Shown: positions 43,098 through 53,158, numbered from the stretch's first letter. The stretch: DNA of 64,000 nt from Roseburia_D sp964388945 (GCA_964388945.1 CAYMCM010000004.1:9194-73193); one strand, 5' to 3'. Notes: a model not told the origin generated them from the sequence alone. Made by a program: numbers and translations.

Positions 43098-44633
43098 TTA
43101 CAGATAATCCAGCAGAGTCTGCTCCTGCACTTTGCTCGCTGCCTGAAGCGCAGCCTGATAAGCCGTATAGGATGCCGTATAGTCGATCACGATATCCGAA
43201 AGTTCTCTGTCTTCGTTGTTTGATTTCAATTTTTCAATCGTTGTCATGTTGCTTTCCAGACGGTTTTTCACCAGATCCAGTCTCTGTCCTTTCGCACCAA
43301 CTGTCGTCAGTGCCAGGTTTACCTGTGTTGCATAGTTGTCAAATGTGGTCAGCTTCGCATTATACAGTTCATGCATATTCTGATTTGCATAGTCGAGCTG
43401 TCTTTGCGCTGCATCATACCACTTCTTCAGCATTTCCTGATCCGCCTCAGAAGAATAGCGTTCCGAAGACATCATGGACTCGATCTTTTCCACTGTATCA
43501 TATGCATCCATCGCGAACTGTACCGCATCGGAAAGTTCATCTACATCACGTCCGATCGCCGCATTGAAGGTATCCGCCGCCAGTGTGTTTACTGTAATGG
43601 ACTGGTTATTTCCGATATAATAATTGATATCCTGATACATCCGCTCACCTTTATCATTGTAGTTGATGTATTTCACCGGATTTCTTGGATCTGTCGTGTT
43701 CGTACAGTTAAAGTAATGTTCCGGACGAAGTTCTCCTTCTTTAAATCCTGTCTTATCATAGGTCACAGAAACATTTGCTTTATTGGCACGGAGAAAATCT
43801 GCCGCATTCTTGCCGAGAAGCAGTTCTCCGGTATCGGTATTTAAGACCACATCATCATCACCGATCGCATAATCCGCTGCAACGAGATCACTTGTGGTCA
43901 TCTGCTTAAATAAAAATCCGTTTGCAGATGCCGCAGCACCGGTCACGTCTAAAACTTCTGTCGCGGTTGAACCATCCGGTTTTTTGTATGTGAACGTCAC
44001 ATCCGTCGGATTCTCGATCGAAGTGTAAGACAAACGAATCCTCTGAAGCGTCGCTTCATCTACATCTGCCGCAGGCTCATTCGCCGGAACATCCGAAAAC
44101 GACTCAAAGGTATTGGTATAATAATTTTTCTCCTCAATACTCTCATAGGAAGCCGGCTCTGTGATGGTATAGCTCTCTTTGGAATCTGCCTGAAAGGTCA
44201 GTGTGGAATTTGTCTTATATCCGGTAAAGATCGTTCTTCCGGCATAGTCATTGTTTCCTTCCTGATAGATCTGGTCACGAAGCTGTTTTAACTGTGTTAA
44301 GATCGTATTACGATCGCTCTGTGTCAGATACGTATTCGATCCATCATCGCACTGTGTATGAATACGGTCAATCGCCGTCTGAAGCGATTCTAAAGAAGAC
44401 TGCGTGATCTCAAGCCACGATTCTGCATCTTTCACATTGGTGTTCAGATACTGGTCAATCTGGTTCATCGTACTTCTAAGACGCAGGGAACGAACGGCAA
44501 CGACCGGATCATCGGATGGAACATCTATTTTTTTCTGTGTAGACATCTGTGTGTTCATTCTGTCCACTTCGACTTTATTGCGGTTAATATTCGCTTTTGT
44601 CGTGTTCATGATCATATTATTTGTAACTCGCAT
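43098..44633 (-). CDS. flgL: Hook-filament junction protein FlgL
   Basis: 511 residues, longer than the ~300 of enterobacterial FlgL because of a large middle insert. The start MRVTNNMIMNTTKANINRNK and the end LESNMTTIEKLKSNNEDRELSDIVIDYTASYTAYQAALQAAS are flagellin-like D0/D1 helices. FlgL joins the hook-side FlgK ring to the filament. It lies between flgK and fliW. Confidence 0.92.
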   Translation of the reverse strand: MRVTNNMIMNTTKANINRNKVEVDRMNTQMSTQKKIDVPSDDPVVAVRSLRLRSTMNQIDQYLNTNVKDAESWLEITQSSLESLQTAIDRIHTQCDDGSNTYLTQSDRNTILTQLKQLRDQIYQEGNNDYAGRTIFTGYKTNSTLTFQADSKESYTITEPASYESIEEKNYYTNTFESFSDVPANEPAADVDEATLQRIRLSYTSIENPTDVTFTYKKPDGSTATEVLDVTGAAASANGFLFKQMTTSDLVAADYAIGDDDVVLNTDTGELLLGKNAADFLRANKANVSVTYDKTGFKEGELRPEHYFNCTNTTDPRNPVKYINYNDKGERMYQDINYYIGNNQSITVNTLAADTFNAAIGRDVDELSDAVQFAMDAYDTVEKIESMMSSERYSSEADQEMLKKWYDAAQRQLDYANQNMHELYNAKLTTFDNYATQVNLALTTVGAKGQRLDLVKNRLESNMTTIEKLKSNNEDRELSDIVIDYTASYTAYQAALQAASKVQEQTLLDYL

Positions 44634-44646
44634 TTATTTATCCTCC

Positions 44647-46542
44647 TTATACACCGGTCTGCAAGATAAGCTGATCGTACATCTCAGTCAGAACCTGCAC
44701 CATCTGGGATGAGAGATTGTATGCATTCTGGAATTTAACCAGATCAAGCGCTTCTTCATCCTCATCGACGCCGGAAATGGAAAGACGCTGTGCTACAATC
44801 GTTTCTGAAATATTGGAATAATTTTCATTAAAGGTGCTTGCTTCCTGCTTATCAACAGAAACATCATTGTAAAGACATTTCAGGAAATCGGATGCCACGC
44901 AGTTGCGGTACATTTTTACATCTGATTTCAGTTTTAAAAGTTCTTCCGCAAGATCATAAGCATCTTCACCCTGTGTAATGTCTCCGGTCGGATCCTGCCC
45001 TTTTAATTGATTATACTTATCTTTTGTAATAGTTGAAAAACGTGTCGGGTCTTTTTCGCACTCTTTTGCCACGCCAAAATTCGCCGCTGTCAGCCAGTAA
45101 TACGTATCGCTGTCACTGGTGTAAGTGTAGTTTCCAGCTACCATTTCAAAGTTATCATCCGCAAATCCCTTCTCGCCTGCTACCGTATTTGCAACAAAGA
45201 AGGTACACATATCATCTCCGTTCAAATCCACACCAGTCAGTTCAAGACGGTTTAATTTGGAAGCAAAGGAACGTACAAACGCTGTCATCTGATTCATATA
45301 ATACGGAATACCAAGTGAATCGATGCTGGTTCCGATCTCACCTTTCTTTCCGACATACTCATCAAGATTGACTGCTGCATCAACATCTTCCAGATTAAAG
45401 GTAAAAGATGTTATCGTTTCATTTCCATCCGCATCCACTGTCGTCTCATAAGAAAAGCCATTATAATGGAAGTTCTTGTTTCCAATGGTGATAATGCCCT
45501 CGGCATCCATATTCATGCCTTCGATATCCGTAATGGAAAGTGTCTTGTCAAATGTCACCTTATTTCCGTTCACCTTTGTCATGGTTCCGGAAAAATTCTC
45601 CTCATTATTGCCGTCACGCATCTCAAAAAGTGCACGAAGTTCTCCATTCATGCTGGCATTCGATGTATTAAAGGAATTTCCGGTATCTGACCAGTACAGA
45701 TCGTAAAGTCCTTCAATATCCGTCTGATTTACCTTATACTCTCTCGGCCGGCATTCCAGTGTGCGGTAATCATATCCATCCACGATGCTCTGACCGTTGA
45801 TCGATACTGTATACCAGTTGGCACCCGTCTCGCGATCCGGATAATGGGTATCTTTGATTGGAGCTTCATTTACCGTTACCGGAACGATCTGGGAAAGTTC
45901 ATCTACCAGAACCGCACGCTGGTCGCGCAGTTCGTTCGCATAGCCGCCGTTTAATTCCAACTGATTGATCTGTTTATTTAAAGTCGCGATCTTTGAAGCT
46001 GTCGCATTTACTTTTGACACGATCGTCTTGATCTCGTCATTACAGCTTGACTGAAGACTCTGAAGTTCATCGGAAAGTCCGGTAAAGTAACTTGCCAGAT
46101 TCTGACAGGAACCAATAAACTCTTTTCGCTTATTGACATCTCCTGCATTTCCCTTTAAGCTGTCAAGTCCATTGAACATTGTGTCCAGAATGGATGAAAA
46201 ACCTTTCTGATAGGTCTTTTCATCATCGATATAATATGTCTCAATCTGCTGCATATAGTAGAGTTTTTTATCATAATAACCGACACTTGCACTATTTTCC
46301 CAGTATTTTACATCATAATAAAAGTCACGTACCTGCGTAATTGATGTTGTTGTAACACCGGAACCGGTCGTTCCGTATTTCTGATGCACACGCAGCGCCT
46401 CTGATGCCACGCGGTTTGCAACCTGCTTGGTATATCCGTTTGTCTGAACATTCGAAATATTATTTGCTGTCGTATTGATCGCAGCCTGGAAAGAGCTGAG
46501 ACCAGATCCCGCAATCGTAAGTCCAAAAAAAGTTGATGGCAT
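44647..46542 (-). CDS. flgK: Hook-associated protein FlgK (second tandem copy)
   Basis: 631 residues. N-terminal LTIAGSGLSSFQAAINTTANNISNVQTNGYTKQ is the FlgK rod/hook motif; the C-terminus (EALDLVKFQNAYNLSSQMVQVLTEMYDQLI) is the matching D0 helix. The variable middle differs fully from that of the neighbouring FlgK at 46557. It follows that gene by 14 bases. Both look intact. Confidence 0.92.
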   Translation of the reverse strand: MPSTFFGLTIAGSGLSSFQAAINTTANNISNVQTNGYTKQVANRVASEALRVHQKYGTTGSGVTTTSITQVRDFYYDVKYWENSASVGYYDKKLYYMQQIETYYIDDEKTYQKGFSSILDTMFNGLDSLKGNAGDVNKRKEFIGSCQNLASYFTGLSDELQSLQSSCNDEIKTIVSKVNATASKIATLNKQINQLELNGGYANELRDQRAVLVDELSQIVPVTVNEAPIKDTHYPDRETGANWYTVSINGQSIVDGYDYRTLECRPREYKVNQTDIEGLYDLYWSDTGNSFNTSNASMNGELRALFEMRDGNNEENFSGTMTKVNGNKVTFDKTLSITDIEGMNMDAEGIITIGNKNFHYNGFSYETTVDADGNETITSFTFNLEDVDAAVNLDEYVGKKGEIGTSIDSLGIPYYMNQMTAFVRSFASKLNRLELTGVDLNGDDMCTFFVANTVAGEKGFADDNFEMVAGNYTYTSDSDTYYWLTAANFGVAKECEKDPTRFSTITKDKYNQLKGQDPTGDITQGEDAYDLAEELLKLKSDVKMYRNCVASDFLKCLYNDVSVDKQEASTFNENYSNISETIVAQRLSISGVDEDEEALDLVKFQNAYNLSSQMVQVLTEMYDQLILQTGV

Positions 46543-46556
46543 ATTTTTCTTTCCTC

Positions 46557-48425
46557 CTACCGCATACTATTTAACAGTGTATCGATCATCTCCGCGATCA
46601 CATTGATATAACGGCTCGCAGCATTATAACCGTTCTGATATTTGATCATATTTGTAAGTTCTTCATCCGTGGAAACACCGATCACTTCCTGTCTCTTATT
46701 GTCTGTTGACAACAGCGAACCGGAAAGTGTATCTGTCGCCTCTGCGTAGATGCTTCCGTTTATCCCCAGTTCATCGATCATCTTCACATAGAACTTCTCA
46801 AACGTACAAGGTTCGGTGTCATACGGACTGAGTATCATCGACTCTGTTACCCATGCTGTCAGGATATTGTTTCCGAGATCATAATCGACATCCTTCATAT
46901 TCGCCTTCATATGTGGAATCTCGGTTCCAACCTTTAACAGATTCTCGTTGATGGACACACCGTTTGTCGTATACATTTTGGAGTAATCCTTTAAATCCTC
47001 CTCATTGTATTTCCATACCTTGATCTCATTTCCGTTTGCATCCGTAAGCGCGTTTCCTGCCGCATCGCAGAGCGTGATCTCTGTATAGCGGTCACATCCA
47101 TTACGTTTAAACAATTCCTGAGGCGGAAGCTCTCCGCTCGCTCCGCGCGGTGTCGTATTTACATCCAGGAATTTTGCATCCGTTGCCACGATCATATTCC
47201 CATCTGCATCGTAGTAGGCATTGCCGTTTTCATCCGCCAGCACACGAACTGTTTCTCCGTTTACCGTTGTTTCGATCGTATGATAAAGCACATTGCCGTC
47301 TCCATCTTTGCAGGTGCCATCTGCGCTAAGTTCGGTGTTCGGGCAGAACAGGTCGTTGATCTGTGTCATCATGCTGTGGATAAGCTGGTCAAATTCCGCC
47401 ATAGAATTCATCATGGTAGATTTTCCAATGCCGTCCTGATACTGCTCACTCGTCATTGTACTTCCGTCCGCATTATGGAACAGGTTATAATAGGTAGGTA
47501 TGATATCTCCCCGCGCAAGAAGCTGTGCCTTGATAGAACCCATGTCTGTGTTCATATCCGAAGATATCTCCTCCGTCAGGTCATAGACATAATCCAGCGT
47601 TCCTGATGTCATATCTGATGTATTCGGCCAGTACGGTGTGATGAAATCGGTAACCTTATCTGTCTGCTTTGCCATATTATACACGCGAAGCTCATCTAAA
47701 AGCTCGTGATTTTCAAAACGAACGCTTACGATTCCGTCCGGACTTTCTTCGTATTCGATCTTTCCAAGTGCTGAAAGTTCATCCAGTGCCTGATCTCTGG
47801 CATCCCGTAAATCCATTGCGGTCTCAATGCCGCCTGCTTCGATCTTCTGGATCTCATAGTTCAGATCAAAAATATTCTGTGCCAGACTGTTTACTTTATC
47901 TATTTTTTCTGAAATCTGTGTGTTGATATTTTTCTGATAGGATTTAAGCCCCGAATAAACAGCTTTCGAACGGCTCAAAAACAGGCTCGCTTTCTGAATT
48001 ACCATGCTCTGTGCAGTCGAATCACCCGGATTAGTTCCAAAGTCATTAAACGCATTCCAAAAATCCTTTAATGCTGTCTGGAACTGTTTTCCCTCCATCT
48101 CCTGCATATACGTCTGTACCTCATAAGTCGCTTCGTATGATGTTTCGTAAAAAGCCTGTCTCGCCGCAGTGGAACGATATAACTTGTCATAAAACATATC
48201 TCTGGTATGTACTACGTCTCCGATCGACACGCCCAGTCCATACTGCTTCGGGCTGACCGCCGCATACCCGAACTTGATGTAAGTCTCATCGGTAAACAGC
48301 ACCTGCTGGCGCACATACCCGGTCGTACTCACATTGGTCAGATTGTTTGCTGTTGTATTGATTGCATTCTGGTGGTTCTTTAATGAAGAACTACCTATAT
48401 ATAAACTTCCGAATGAATTTGCCAC
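46557..48425 (-). CDS. flgK: Hook-associated protein FlgK (first tandem copy)
   Basis: 622 residues from a GTG start at 48425 with GGGAGAAT upstream. The N-terminus (LYIGSSSLKNHQNAINTTANNLTNVSTTGYVRQ) and C-terminus (LTNMIKYQNGYNAASRYINVIAEMIDTLLNSM) are FlgK D0 helices. It shares only the ends with the following FlgK. Tandem FlgK-like proteins could form a mixed or double junction ring. It directly follows flgN, its expected export chaperone. Confidence 0.9.
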   Translation of the reverse strand: MANSFGSLYIGSSSLKNHQNAINTTANNLTNVSTTGYVRQQVLFTDETYIKFGYAAVSPKQYGLGVSIGDVVHTRDMFYDKLYRSTAARQAFYETSYEATYEVQTYMQEMEGKQFQTALKDFWNAFNDFGTNPGDSTAQSMVIQKASLFLSRSKAVYSGLKSYQKNINTQISEKIDKVNSLAQNIFDLNYEIQKIEAGGIETAMDLRDARDQALDELSALGKIEYEESPDGIVSVRFENHELLDELRVYNMAKQTDKVTDFITPYWPNTSDMTSGTLDYVYDLTEEISSDMNTDMGSIKAQLLARGDIIPTYYNLFHNADGSTMTSEQYQDGIGKSTMMNSMAEFDQLIHSMMTQINDLFCPNTELSADGTCKDGDGNVLYHTIETTVNGETVRVLADENGNAYYDADGNMIVATDAKFLDVNTTPRGASGELPPQELFKRNGCDRYTEITLCDAAGNALTDANGNEIKVWKYNEEDLKDYSKMYTTNGVSINENLLKVGTEIPHMKANMKDVDYDLGNNILTAWVTESMILSPYDTEPCTFEKFYVKMIDELGINGSIYAEATDTLSGSLLSTDNKRQEVIGVSTDEELTNMIKYQNGYNAASRYINVIAEMIDTLLNSMR

Positions 48426-48449
48426 GGTTTATTCTCCCTTCTTCCCTTT

Positions 48450-48962
48450 TTATTGTTTCGCATCAAATCCGCTGCTTCCAAGCAATTCTCCTGTATTATA
48501 GGCATTTTTGTCATAATTTGCTGTCTCGGGAGCCTGACGCAGACTTTTAAACAGGGTCAGGTCAAAGTCCACCATCTCAAGTGCCTGTGCAAGCAGAACC
48601 TTGTTCTGCTCGTTCACCGCAGACATTTCATCCAATGTATGACGCAGACGGCCGCACAGATCGGACAACTTCTTTTGTTCTTCCGGCTGTTTCTCCAAAA
48701 GGTCTATCATTTTTCGCACGGTAAGCGTTTCCGCATCCTGTCCGAGCACATCCGCCATATCCATAAGAACTCCCGACCTTTTAGTCTCAAGATTCTTCAA
48801 GATACTCGTGACATCCTGTTCTTTATCTGTAATATCCTCTAATCTGCGGATATCCGCCTTGATGATCGCTTCTTTTTTCTCTGTCGATAATGTGATCAAC
48901 TCGCGGTAATGATTATCTTCCTGTTCGATTACATCCAAAAGGTCATCCATTAAACTGGCCAC
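48450..48962 (-). CDS. flgN: FlgN-type chaperone
   Basis: 170 residues, start GTG at 48962 with GAGGAT upstream; an ATG four codons later is possible. A long helical protein (MDDLLDVIEQEDNHYRELITLSTEKKEAIIKAD) with the length and layout of FlgN, the export chaperone for FlgK and FlgL. Placed between flgM and flgK as in other Firmicutes. The tail (YNTGELLGSSGFDAKQ) is unstructured, as in other family members. Confidence 0.85.
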   Translation of the reverse strand: MASLMDDLLDVIEQEDNHYRELITLSTEKKEAIIKADIRRLEDITDKEQDVTSILKNLETKRSGVLMDMADVLGQDAETLTVRKMIDLLEKQPEEQKKLSDLCGRLRHTLDEMSAVNEQNKVLLAQALEMVDFDLTLFKSLRQAPETANYDKNAYNTGELLGSSGFDAKQ

Positions 48963-48983
48963 TGTCTTATCCTCATTCCTTAC

Positions 48984-49265
48984 TTAATTGTTCATTGCAT
49001 TGTACTGTGCTAAAAGTTTTTCTGCAAAATCTCCTGTATCAACGGAATAGCTGTTTGATGAAATTTTGTTTTTCAACTGAGAAACCTTATCTTCCCTGAT
49101 ATCTGAAGCTTCTGCGACTGCCTGTTTTGCGATCTGGTAGTCCTGCCCTGTCTGCGAGATGCTAAGATAATCCCGACCATAAGACGCAGCATTCACATTG
49201 TACTTTGCAGATGTTTTTGCTGTTTTATATAAAGATGCTACCTGACTGATGGATTCTATACGCAT
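48984..49265 (-). CDS. flgM: Anti-sigma-28 factor FlgM
   Basis: 93 residues. DYLSISQTGQDYQIAKQAV followed by ISSNSYSVDTGDFAEKLLAQY fits the sigma-28-binding C-terminus of FlgM. It holds SigD inactive until the hook is finished and FlgM is exported. It is first in the late flagellar operon behind a sigma-28 promoter, giving a feedback loop. Confidence 0.87.
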   Translation of the reverse strand: MRIESISQVASLYKTAKTSAKYNVNAASYGRDYLSISQTGQDYQIAKQAVAEASDIREDKVSQLKNKISSNSYSVDTGDFAEKLLAQYNAMNN

Positions 49266-49322
49266 AACGGCATCTCCTTTCTTCCTTGAATTACTAAGTT
49301 CCCAATGAACTTTCTAAAGTAT

Positions 49323-49349
49323 TTATCGGCCAAAATCCCAATTACATTA
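49323..49349 (-). promoter_or_regulatory. Sigma-28 promoter of the late flagellar operon
   Basis: Minus strand: TAAT (complement of 49346-49349), 15 bases, GCCGATAA (complement of 49323-49330), about 60 bases ahead of flgM. The -35 element touches the stop codon of murE at 49347. Confidence 0.8.
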
Positions 49350-50831
49350 GTTTTTTTTTGATTTTCGCAGTTCTTCCATGATTTCCGCAACCGCCTCACG
49401 CTCATCAAAATGATACTTCACACCTTTGATCTCCTGATAATTCTCATGCCCCTTACCAAGTAATACGATCATATCACCCTCTTTTGCATGCTCGATACAG
49501 TAACGGATCGCTTCTTTTCGGTCGTCTATCTCAATGTATTTTCCATTACTCTTTGCAAGTCCGATCTTGATGTCGTTATTTATATCAGAAATCGCCTCAT
49601 CTCTCGGATTGTCACAGGTGAGCACGCACAGATCTGCCATCTCTCCCGTAACCTCGCCCATATCATAGCGGCGCAGTTTGGAACGGTTTCCGCCGCCGCC
49701 GTAAACACAGATCAGCCGCTTTGGATGATACTCAAGCAATGTGGTGAGCACGCTTCTGGTGCTGACTTCATTGTGCGCATAATCAATGATCAGCGTAAAT
49801 TTGTCCGATACCGGAACCATCTCTACCCTTCCCTTGACCTGCACTCCGCTAAGTGCCGCAAGAATCGCATCATCCGGCACTCCCGCCAGATGGCACACGA
49901 GCATTGTTACAAGCGCATTGTATACCGAGAATCTTCCCGGAATATGCACGCGCGCCTCACAGTCCATACAGCCTTTTGTGTGAAAATGCATGCCCAGTTT
50001 TCCATTTTCCTGTAAAAACTCAATATTCTCTGCCCAAAGATCCGCTTCTTTCTCGCAGGACAATGTCTTCACTTCACAGGTATGTCCCTTTAAAATATCC
50101 TCTGCATGCGCATCATCTGCATTTATGATGCCGTATCTGCACTGGCGGAACAAAAGACTCTTGCACTCCATATATTCTTCAAAAGAAGCATGCTCCGCCG
50201 GTCCGATATGATCCGGAGATAGATTGGTAAAAACACCATAGTCAAATTTGATTCCCGCTGTACGATCCAGCTTTAAGCCCTGGGAAGATACCTCCATAAC
50301 TACATGACTGCATCCCTCTTTTACCATCTCTCGGAACAGGCGGTGCAGCTCATAGGATTCCGGTGTCGTGTTCTTAGACGGCAGCATTTTATCTCCGGCA
50401 AGTGAACCGATCGTACCGATCAGTCCTACTTTATTTCCGGCATGCTCAAGCACGCTTTTTATCATATAAGTTGTTGTGGTCTTACCCTTTGTTCCGGTCA
50501 GACCGATCGTTGTCATCTCTCTTGCCGGATAACCGAAATATGCCGCCGACATATACGCAAGTGCATTTCTGGCAGATTTTACGGAAAGCACCGTTATATC
50601 CGCAGGAATCTCCGAGAGATCCACCTCTTTTTCCACAATGATCGCTGCCGCTTTCTTTGCCACCGCATCCGGAATATAATTGTGTCCGTCTGTCTTTGCT
50701 CCGATCATACAGACAAACGCCGTTCCCTGCTCTAACTTTCTGGAATCATATATAATATCTGCGATTTTTACATCCACACTGCCCTGTAAACAGGTATAAT
50801 CTATTTTTTCACAAAGTTCTCTTAACTTCAT
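49347..50831 (-). CDS. murE: UDP-MurNAc-tripeptide synthetase MurE, mDAP type
   Basis: 494 residues. GLTGTKGKTTTTYMIK is the ATP loop; GVFTNLSPDHIGPAEHASFEEY, IDYAHNEVSTRSVLTTL and TCDNPRDEAISDI are Mur ligase landmarks. The DNPR sequence is that of enzymes adding meso-diaminopimelate rather than lysine, which agrees with dapF next door. Cytosolic; adds the third residue of the peptidoglycan stem peptide. Not part of the flagellar set, although it directly precedes the flgM promoter. Confidence 0.94.
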   Translation of the reverse strand: MKLRELCEKIDYTCLQGSVDVKIADIIYDSRKLEQGTAFVCMIGAKTDGHNYIPDAVAKKAAAIIVEKEVDLSEIPADITVLSVKSARNALAYMSAAYFGYPAREMTTIGLTGTKGKTTTTYMIKSVLEHAGNKVGLIGTIGSLAGDKMLPSKNTTPESYELHRLFREMVKEGCSHVVMEVSSQGLKLDRTAGIKFDYGVFTNLSPDHIGPAEHASFEEYMECKSLLFRQCRYGIINADDAHAEDILKGHTCEVKTLSCEKEADLWAENIEFLQENGKLGMHFHTKGCMDCEARVHIPGRFSVYNALVTMLVCHLAGVPDDAILAALSGVQVKGRVEMVPVSDKFTLIIDYAHNEVSTRSVLTTLLEYHPKRLICVYGGGGNRSKLRRYDMGEVTGEMADLCVLTCDNPRDEAISDINNDIKIGLAKSNGKYIEIDDRKEAIRYCIEHAKEGDMIVLLGKGHENYQEIKGVKYHFDEREAVAEIMEELRKSKKN

Positions 50832-50881
50832 TTTTATCCTCCATCTATCTTTTACTTCACCAAAATGCTTCCTGCATTTTT

Positions 50882-51736
50882 TTATTTATTCAAAATATGA
50901 GATGCATCGATCTCGGACTCAAAAACCGTATGTGACGGTCCTGTCATGAACATATGATTCGTCTTTTCATCCCATTCGATGTGCAGTGGTCCGCCCACCT
51001 GCTCCACAGTAACCTCTCTGTCACAGCGTCCGGTCAGAACCCCTGTCACCACCGCCGTACAGCAGCCGGTTCCGCAGCCGATCGTCTCGCCGGTTCCGCG
51101 TTCCCATTCACGCTGTTTTAAATAATCCCGTTTTACAAATTCTACAAATGTCACGTTTGTCTTATTCGGGAACAGACTCGTCATATGCTCAATCTCTTTT
51201 CCATATTTTTCTACATCCAGATCGGCAACGCTGTCCACAAACATGGCACAGTGCGGGTTTCCCCAGGACACCGCTGTAATATGAAAGGTGCGGTCAAATA
51301 CCTGTACCGGCTGTTCTACAAACTGCGGCAGATCGGTATTTACCGGGATCACCTTTGTATCCAGACGCGGCTCTCCGATGTCCGCACGTATATTAGAAAC
51401 CAGTCCGTCTGTCACGGACAGATTTAAATGCTGCATTCCACCTAGTGTCTCAATAACAAGATCCTTTTTATCTGTCAGCCTGTGGTCATAGACATATTTT
51501 CCGACACTGCGGAGCGCATTGCCGCACATCTCGCCTTCGCTTCCGTCCGGGTTGAACATCCGCATACGGAAATCCCCTTTATCCGAAGGGCAGATCAGCA
51601 CCATTCCATCCGAGCCAACCGCGAAATGCCGGTCACTTACAAAGCGCGCCAATTCCGGCAGATTGGTCAGTTTCTGGTGAATTGCGTCAATATATACATA
51701 ATCATTGCCAAAAGCCTGCATTTTTGTGAATTTCAT
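50882..51736 (-). CDS. dapF: Diaminopimelate epimerase DapF
   Basis: 284 residues. The two catalytic cysteines lie in GEMCGNALRSVG and TIGCGTGCCTAV; FTKMQAFGNDYVYID and GMVLICPSDKGDFRMRMFNPDGSE complete the family set. It converts LL- to meso-diaminopimelate for cell wall and lysine synthesis. Fifty bases upstream of murE on the same strand, so the pair may be cotranscribed. Confidence 0.95.
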   Translation of the reverse strand: MKFTKMQAFGNDYVYIDAIHQKLTNLPELARFVSDRHFAVGSDGMVLICPSDKGDFRMRMFNPDGSEGEMCGNALRSVGKYVYDHRLTDKKDLVIETLGGMQHLNLSVTDGLVSNIRADIGEPRLDTKVIPVNTDLPQFVEQPVQVFDRTFHITAVSWGNPHCAMFVDSVADLDVEKYGKEIEHMTSLFPNKTNVTFVEFVKRDYLKQREWERGTGETIGCGTGCCTAVVTGVLTGRCDREVTVEQVGGPLHIEWDEKTNHMFMTGPSHTVFESEIDASHILNK

Positions 51737-51813
51737 TTTTTTCTCCTCTTCTTTTCCTGTCTTTTTTCTTTCATCCCAGTGTTATTTTCGTTGCAAAACT
51801 CAGATAAAACGGA

Positions 51814-51847
51814 ACACGGGCAGCAGCTTTTTGCCATCCGCCCGTGT
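51814..51847 (-). terminator. Hairpin after the trans-sulfuration gene
   Basis: ACACGGGC (51814-51821) pairs with GCCCGTGT (51840-51847) around an 18-base loop, 23 bases past the stop codon at 51870, with a following TCCGTTTTAT on the minus strand. A plausible intrinsic terminator between this gene and dapF. Confidence 0.6.
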
Positions 51848-51869
51848 GTGTAAAATTTCTTTTTATTTT

Positions 51870-53054
51870 TTAACCGTTCATCGCACGATCCAGATCGGCA
51901 ATAATGTCATCCGGATTCTCGATCCCAACTGACATACGAAGGAAACTGCGCGTAATGCCGAGTTTTTCCTTGACATCTTCCGGTGTATCCTCGTGTGTCT
52001 GGGTTGTCGGATATGTGATCAGTGTCTCGGTTCCGCCCAGACTCTCCGCAAACATGATCATATCCACATTTTTTAATATTTTCATGACCGTTTCTTCACT
52101 GTCCACGGTAAAGGAGATCATGCCTCCAAATCCGGTCGTCTGCTTTACGGTCACATCATAATCCTTGTGATCTTCAAATCCAACGTAATACACTTTTTTT
52201 ACCTTTTCCTGCCCACGCAGCCAGTGTGCGACTTTTTTCGCATTGGCGTTGTGCTTGTCCATACGGACTGCAAGTGTCTTGATGCCGCGCAGTACAAGCC
52301 AGGAATCCATCGGTGCAAGCTGGCTTCCGTGGGATTTGATATGGGTGCTGATCTTTTCTGCGATTTTTTCATCTTCTTTTACTACCACGATACCTGAAAT
52401 TGTATCATTGTGTCCGCCCAGATATTTGGTAGAGCTGTGCGTAACGATATCTGCACCGAGTGTAAGCGGCTTCTGGAAATACGGTGTGAGGAAGGTATTA
52501 TCCACGACCGTAAGGGCGCCGATTTCTTTTGCGATCTCGGACACGGCATGAATATCCGCCACTTTCATCATCGGATTGGTCGGTGTCTCAATAAAGAACA
52601 TTTTGGTATTTTCCCGGATTGCAGCCCGAACCGCATCCAGATCGGACATATCTACATATGTGTGCTCCACACCATACTTCCCGAAAACATCACCGACAAT
52701 ACGGAAGGTTCCGCCGTAAATATCATCTGAAAGAACGATGTGATCTCCCGGTGAGAGCAGAGAAAATACCGCCATATTGGCAGCCTGTCCGCTGGAAAAC
52801 GCAAAGCCTTTGATACCGCCTTCCAAAATCGCCATTGTACGTTCGAGTTCCTGTCTGGTCGGATTCTCCAGTCTGCTGTATGCAAAACCGGTCGACTGTC
52901 CGAACTCCGGATGACGGAAAGTCGCCGCCTGGAAGATCGGCATGCTGACTGCGCCTGTGAGCGGCTCTGTTCCAAGTGCGCCATGCACTACTTTGGAATC
53001 AAACGCAAGATTTTCTTTTGTATCAAAATCGGTATAATTGCTAAAATTTTTCAT
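51870..53054 (-). CDS. Trans-sulfuration PLP enzyme (cystathionine gamma-synthase/beta-lyase family)
   Basis: 394 residues. SSGQAANMAVFSLL binds PLP phosphate, ETPTNPMMKVADI and VDNTFLTPYFQKPL hold cofactor contacts, THSSTKYLGGHNDTISG carries the catalytic lysine, and ESLGGTETLITYPTTQTH is a typical C-terminal motif. The family includes cystathionine gamma-synthase, beta-lyase and methionine gamma-lyase; the exact reaction is not clear from sequence. It is divergent from an AraC regulator, with a tandem operator between them. Confidence 0.9.
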   Translation of the reverse strand: MKNFSNYTDFDTKENLAFDSKVVHGALGTEPLTGAVSMPIFQAATFRHPEFGQSTGFAYSRLENPTRQELERTMAILEGGIKGFAFSSGQAANMAVFSLLSPGDHIVLSDDIYGGTFRIVGDVFGKYGVEHTYVDMSDLDAVRAAIRENTKMFFIETPTNPMMKVADIHAVSEIAKEIGALTVVDNTFLTPYFQKPLTLGADIVTHSSTKYLGGHNDTISGIVVVKEDEKIAEKISTHIKSHGSQLAPMDSWLVLRGIKTLAVRMDKHNANAKKVAHWLRGQEKVKKVYYVGFEDHKDYDVTVKQTTGFGGMISFTVDSEETVMKILKNVDMIMFAESLGGTETLITYPTTQTHEDTPEDVKEKLGITRSFLRMSVGIENPDDIIADLDRAMNG

Positions 53055-53124
53055 GGTAAAAACCGCCTTTCCGTAAGGTTTTATCTTTTCAACTGCATAG
53101 TTACTCCATTTTTAATCTGTTTCT

Positions 53125-53130
53125 ATTATA
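53125..53130 (-). promoter_or_regulatory. -10 box of the trans-sulfuration gene
   Basis: Minus strand TATAAT, about 70 bases before the ATG at 53054. The -35 position (53148-53153, TATTCT) is poor, so activation by a bound regulator is likely; the AraC-type repeats start six bases upstream of it. Confidence 0.55.
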
Positions 53131-53158
53131 TAAGACATTTTTTTGAAAGAATACCAAA

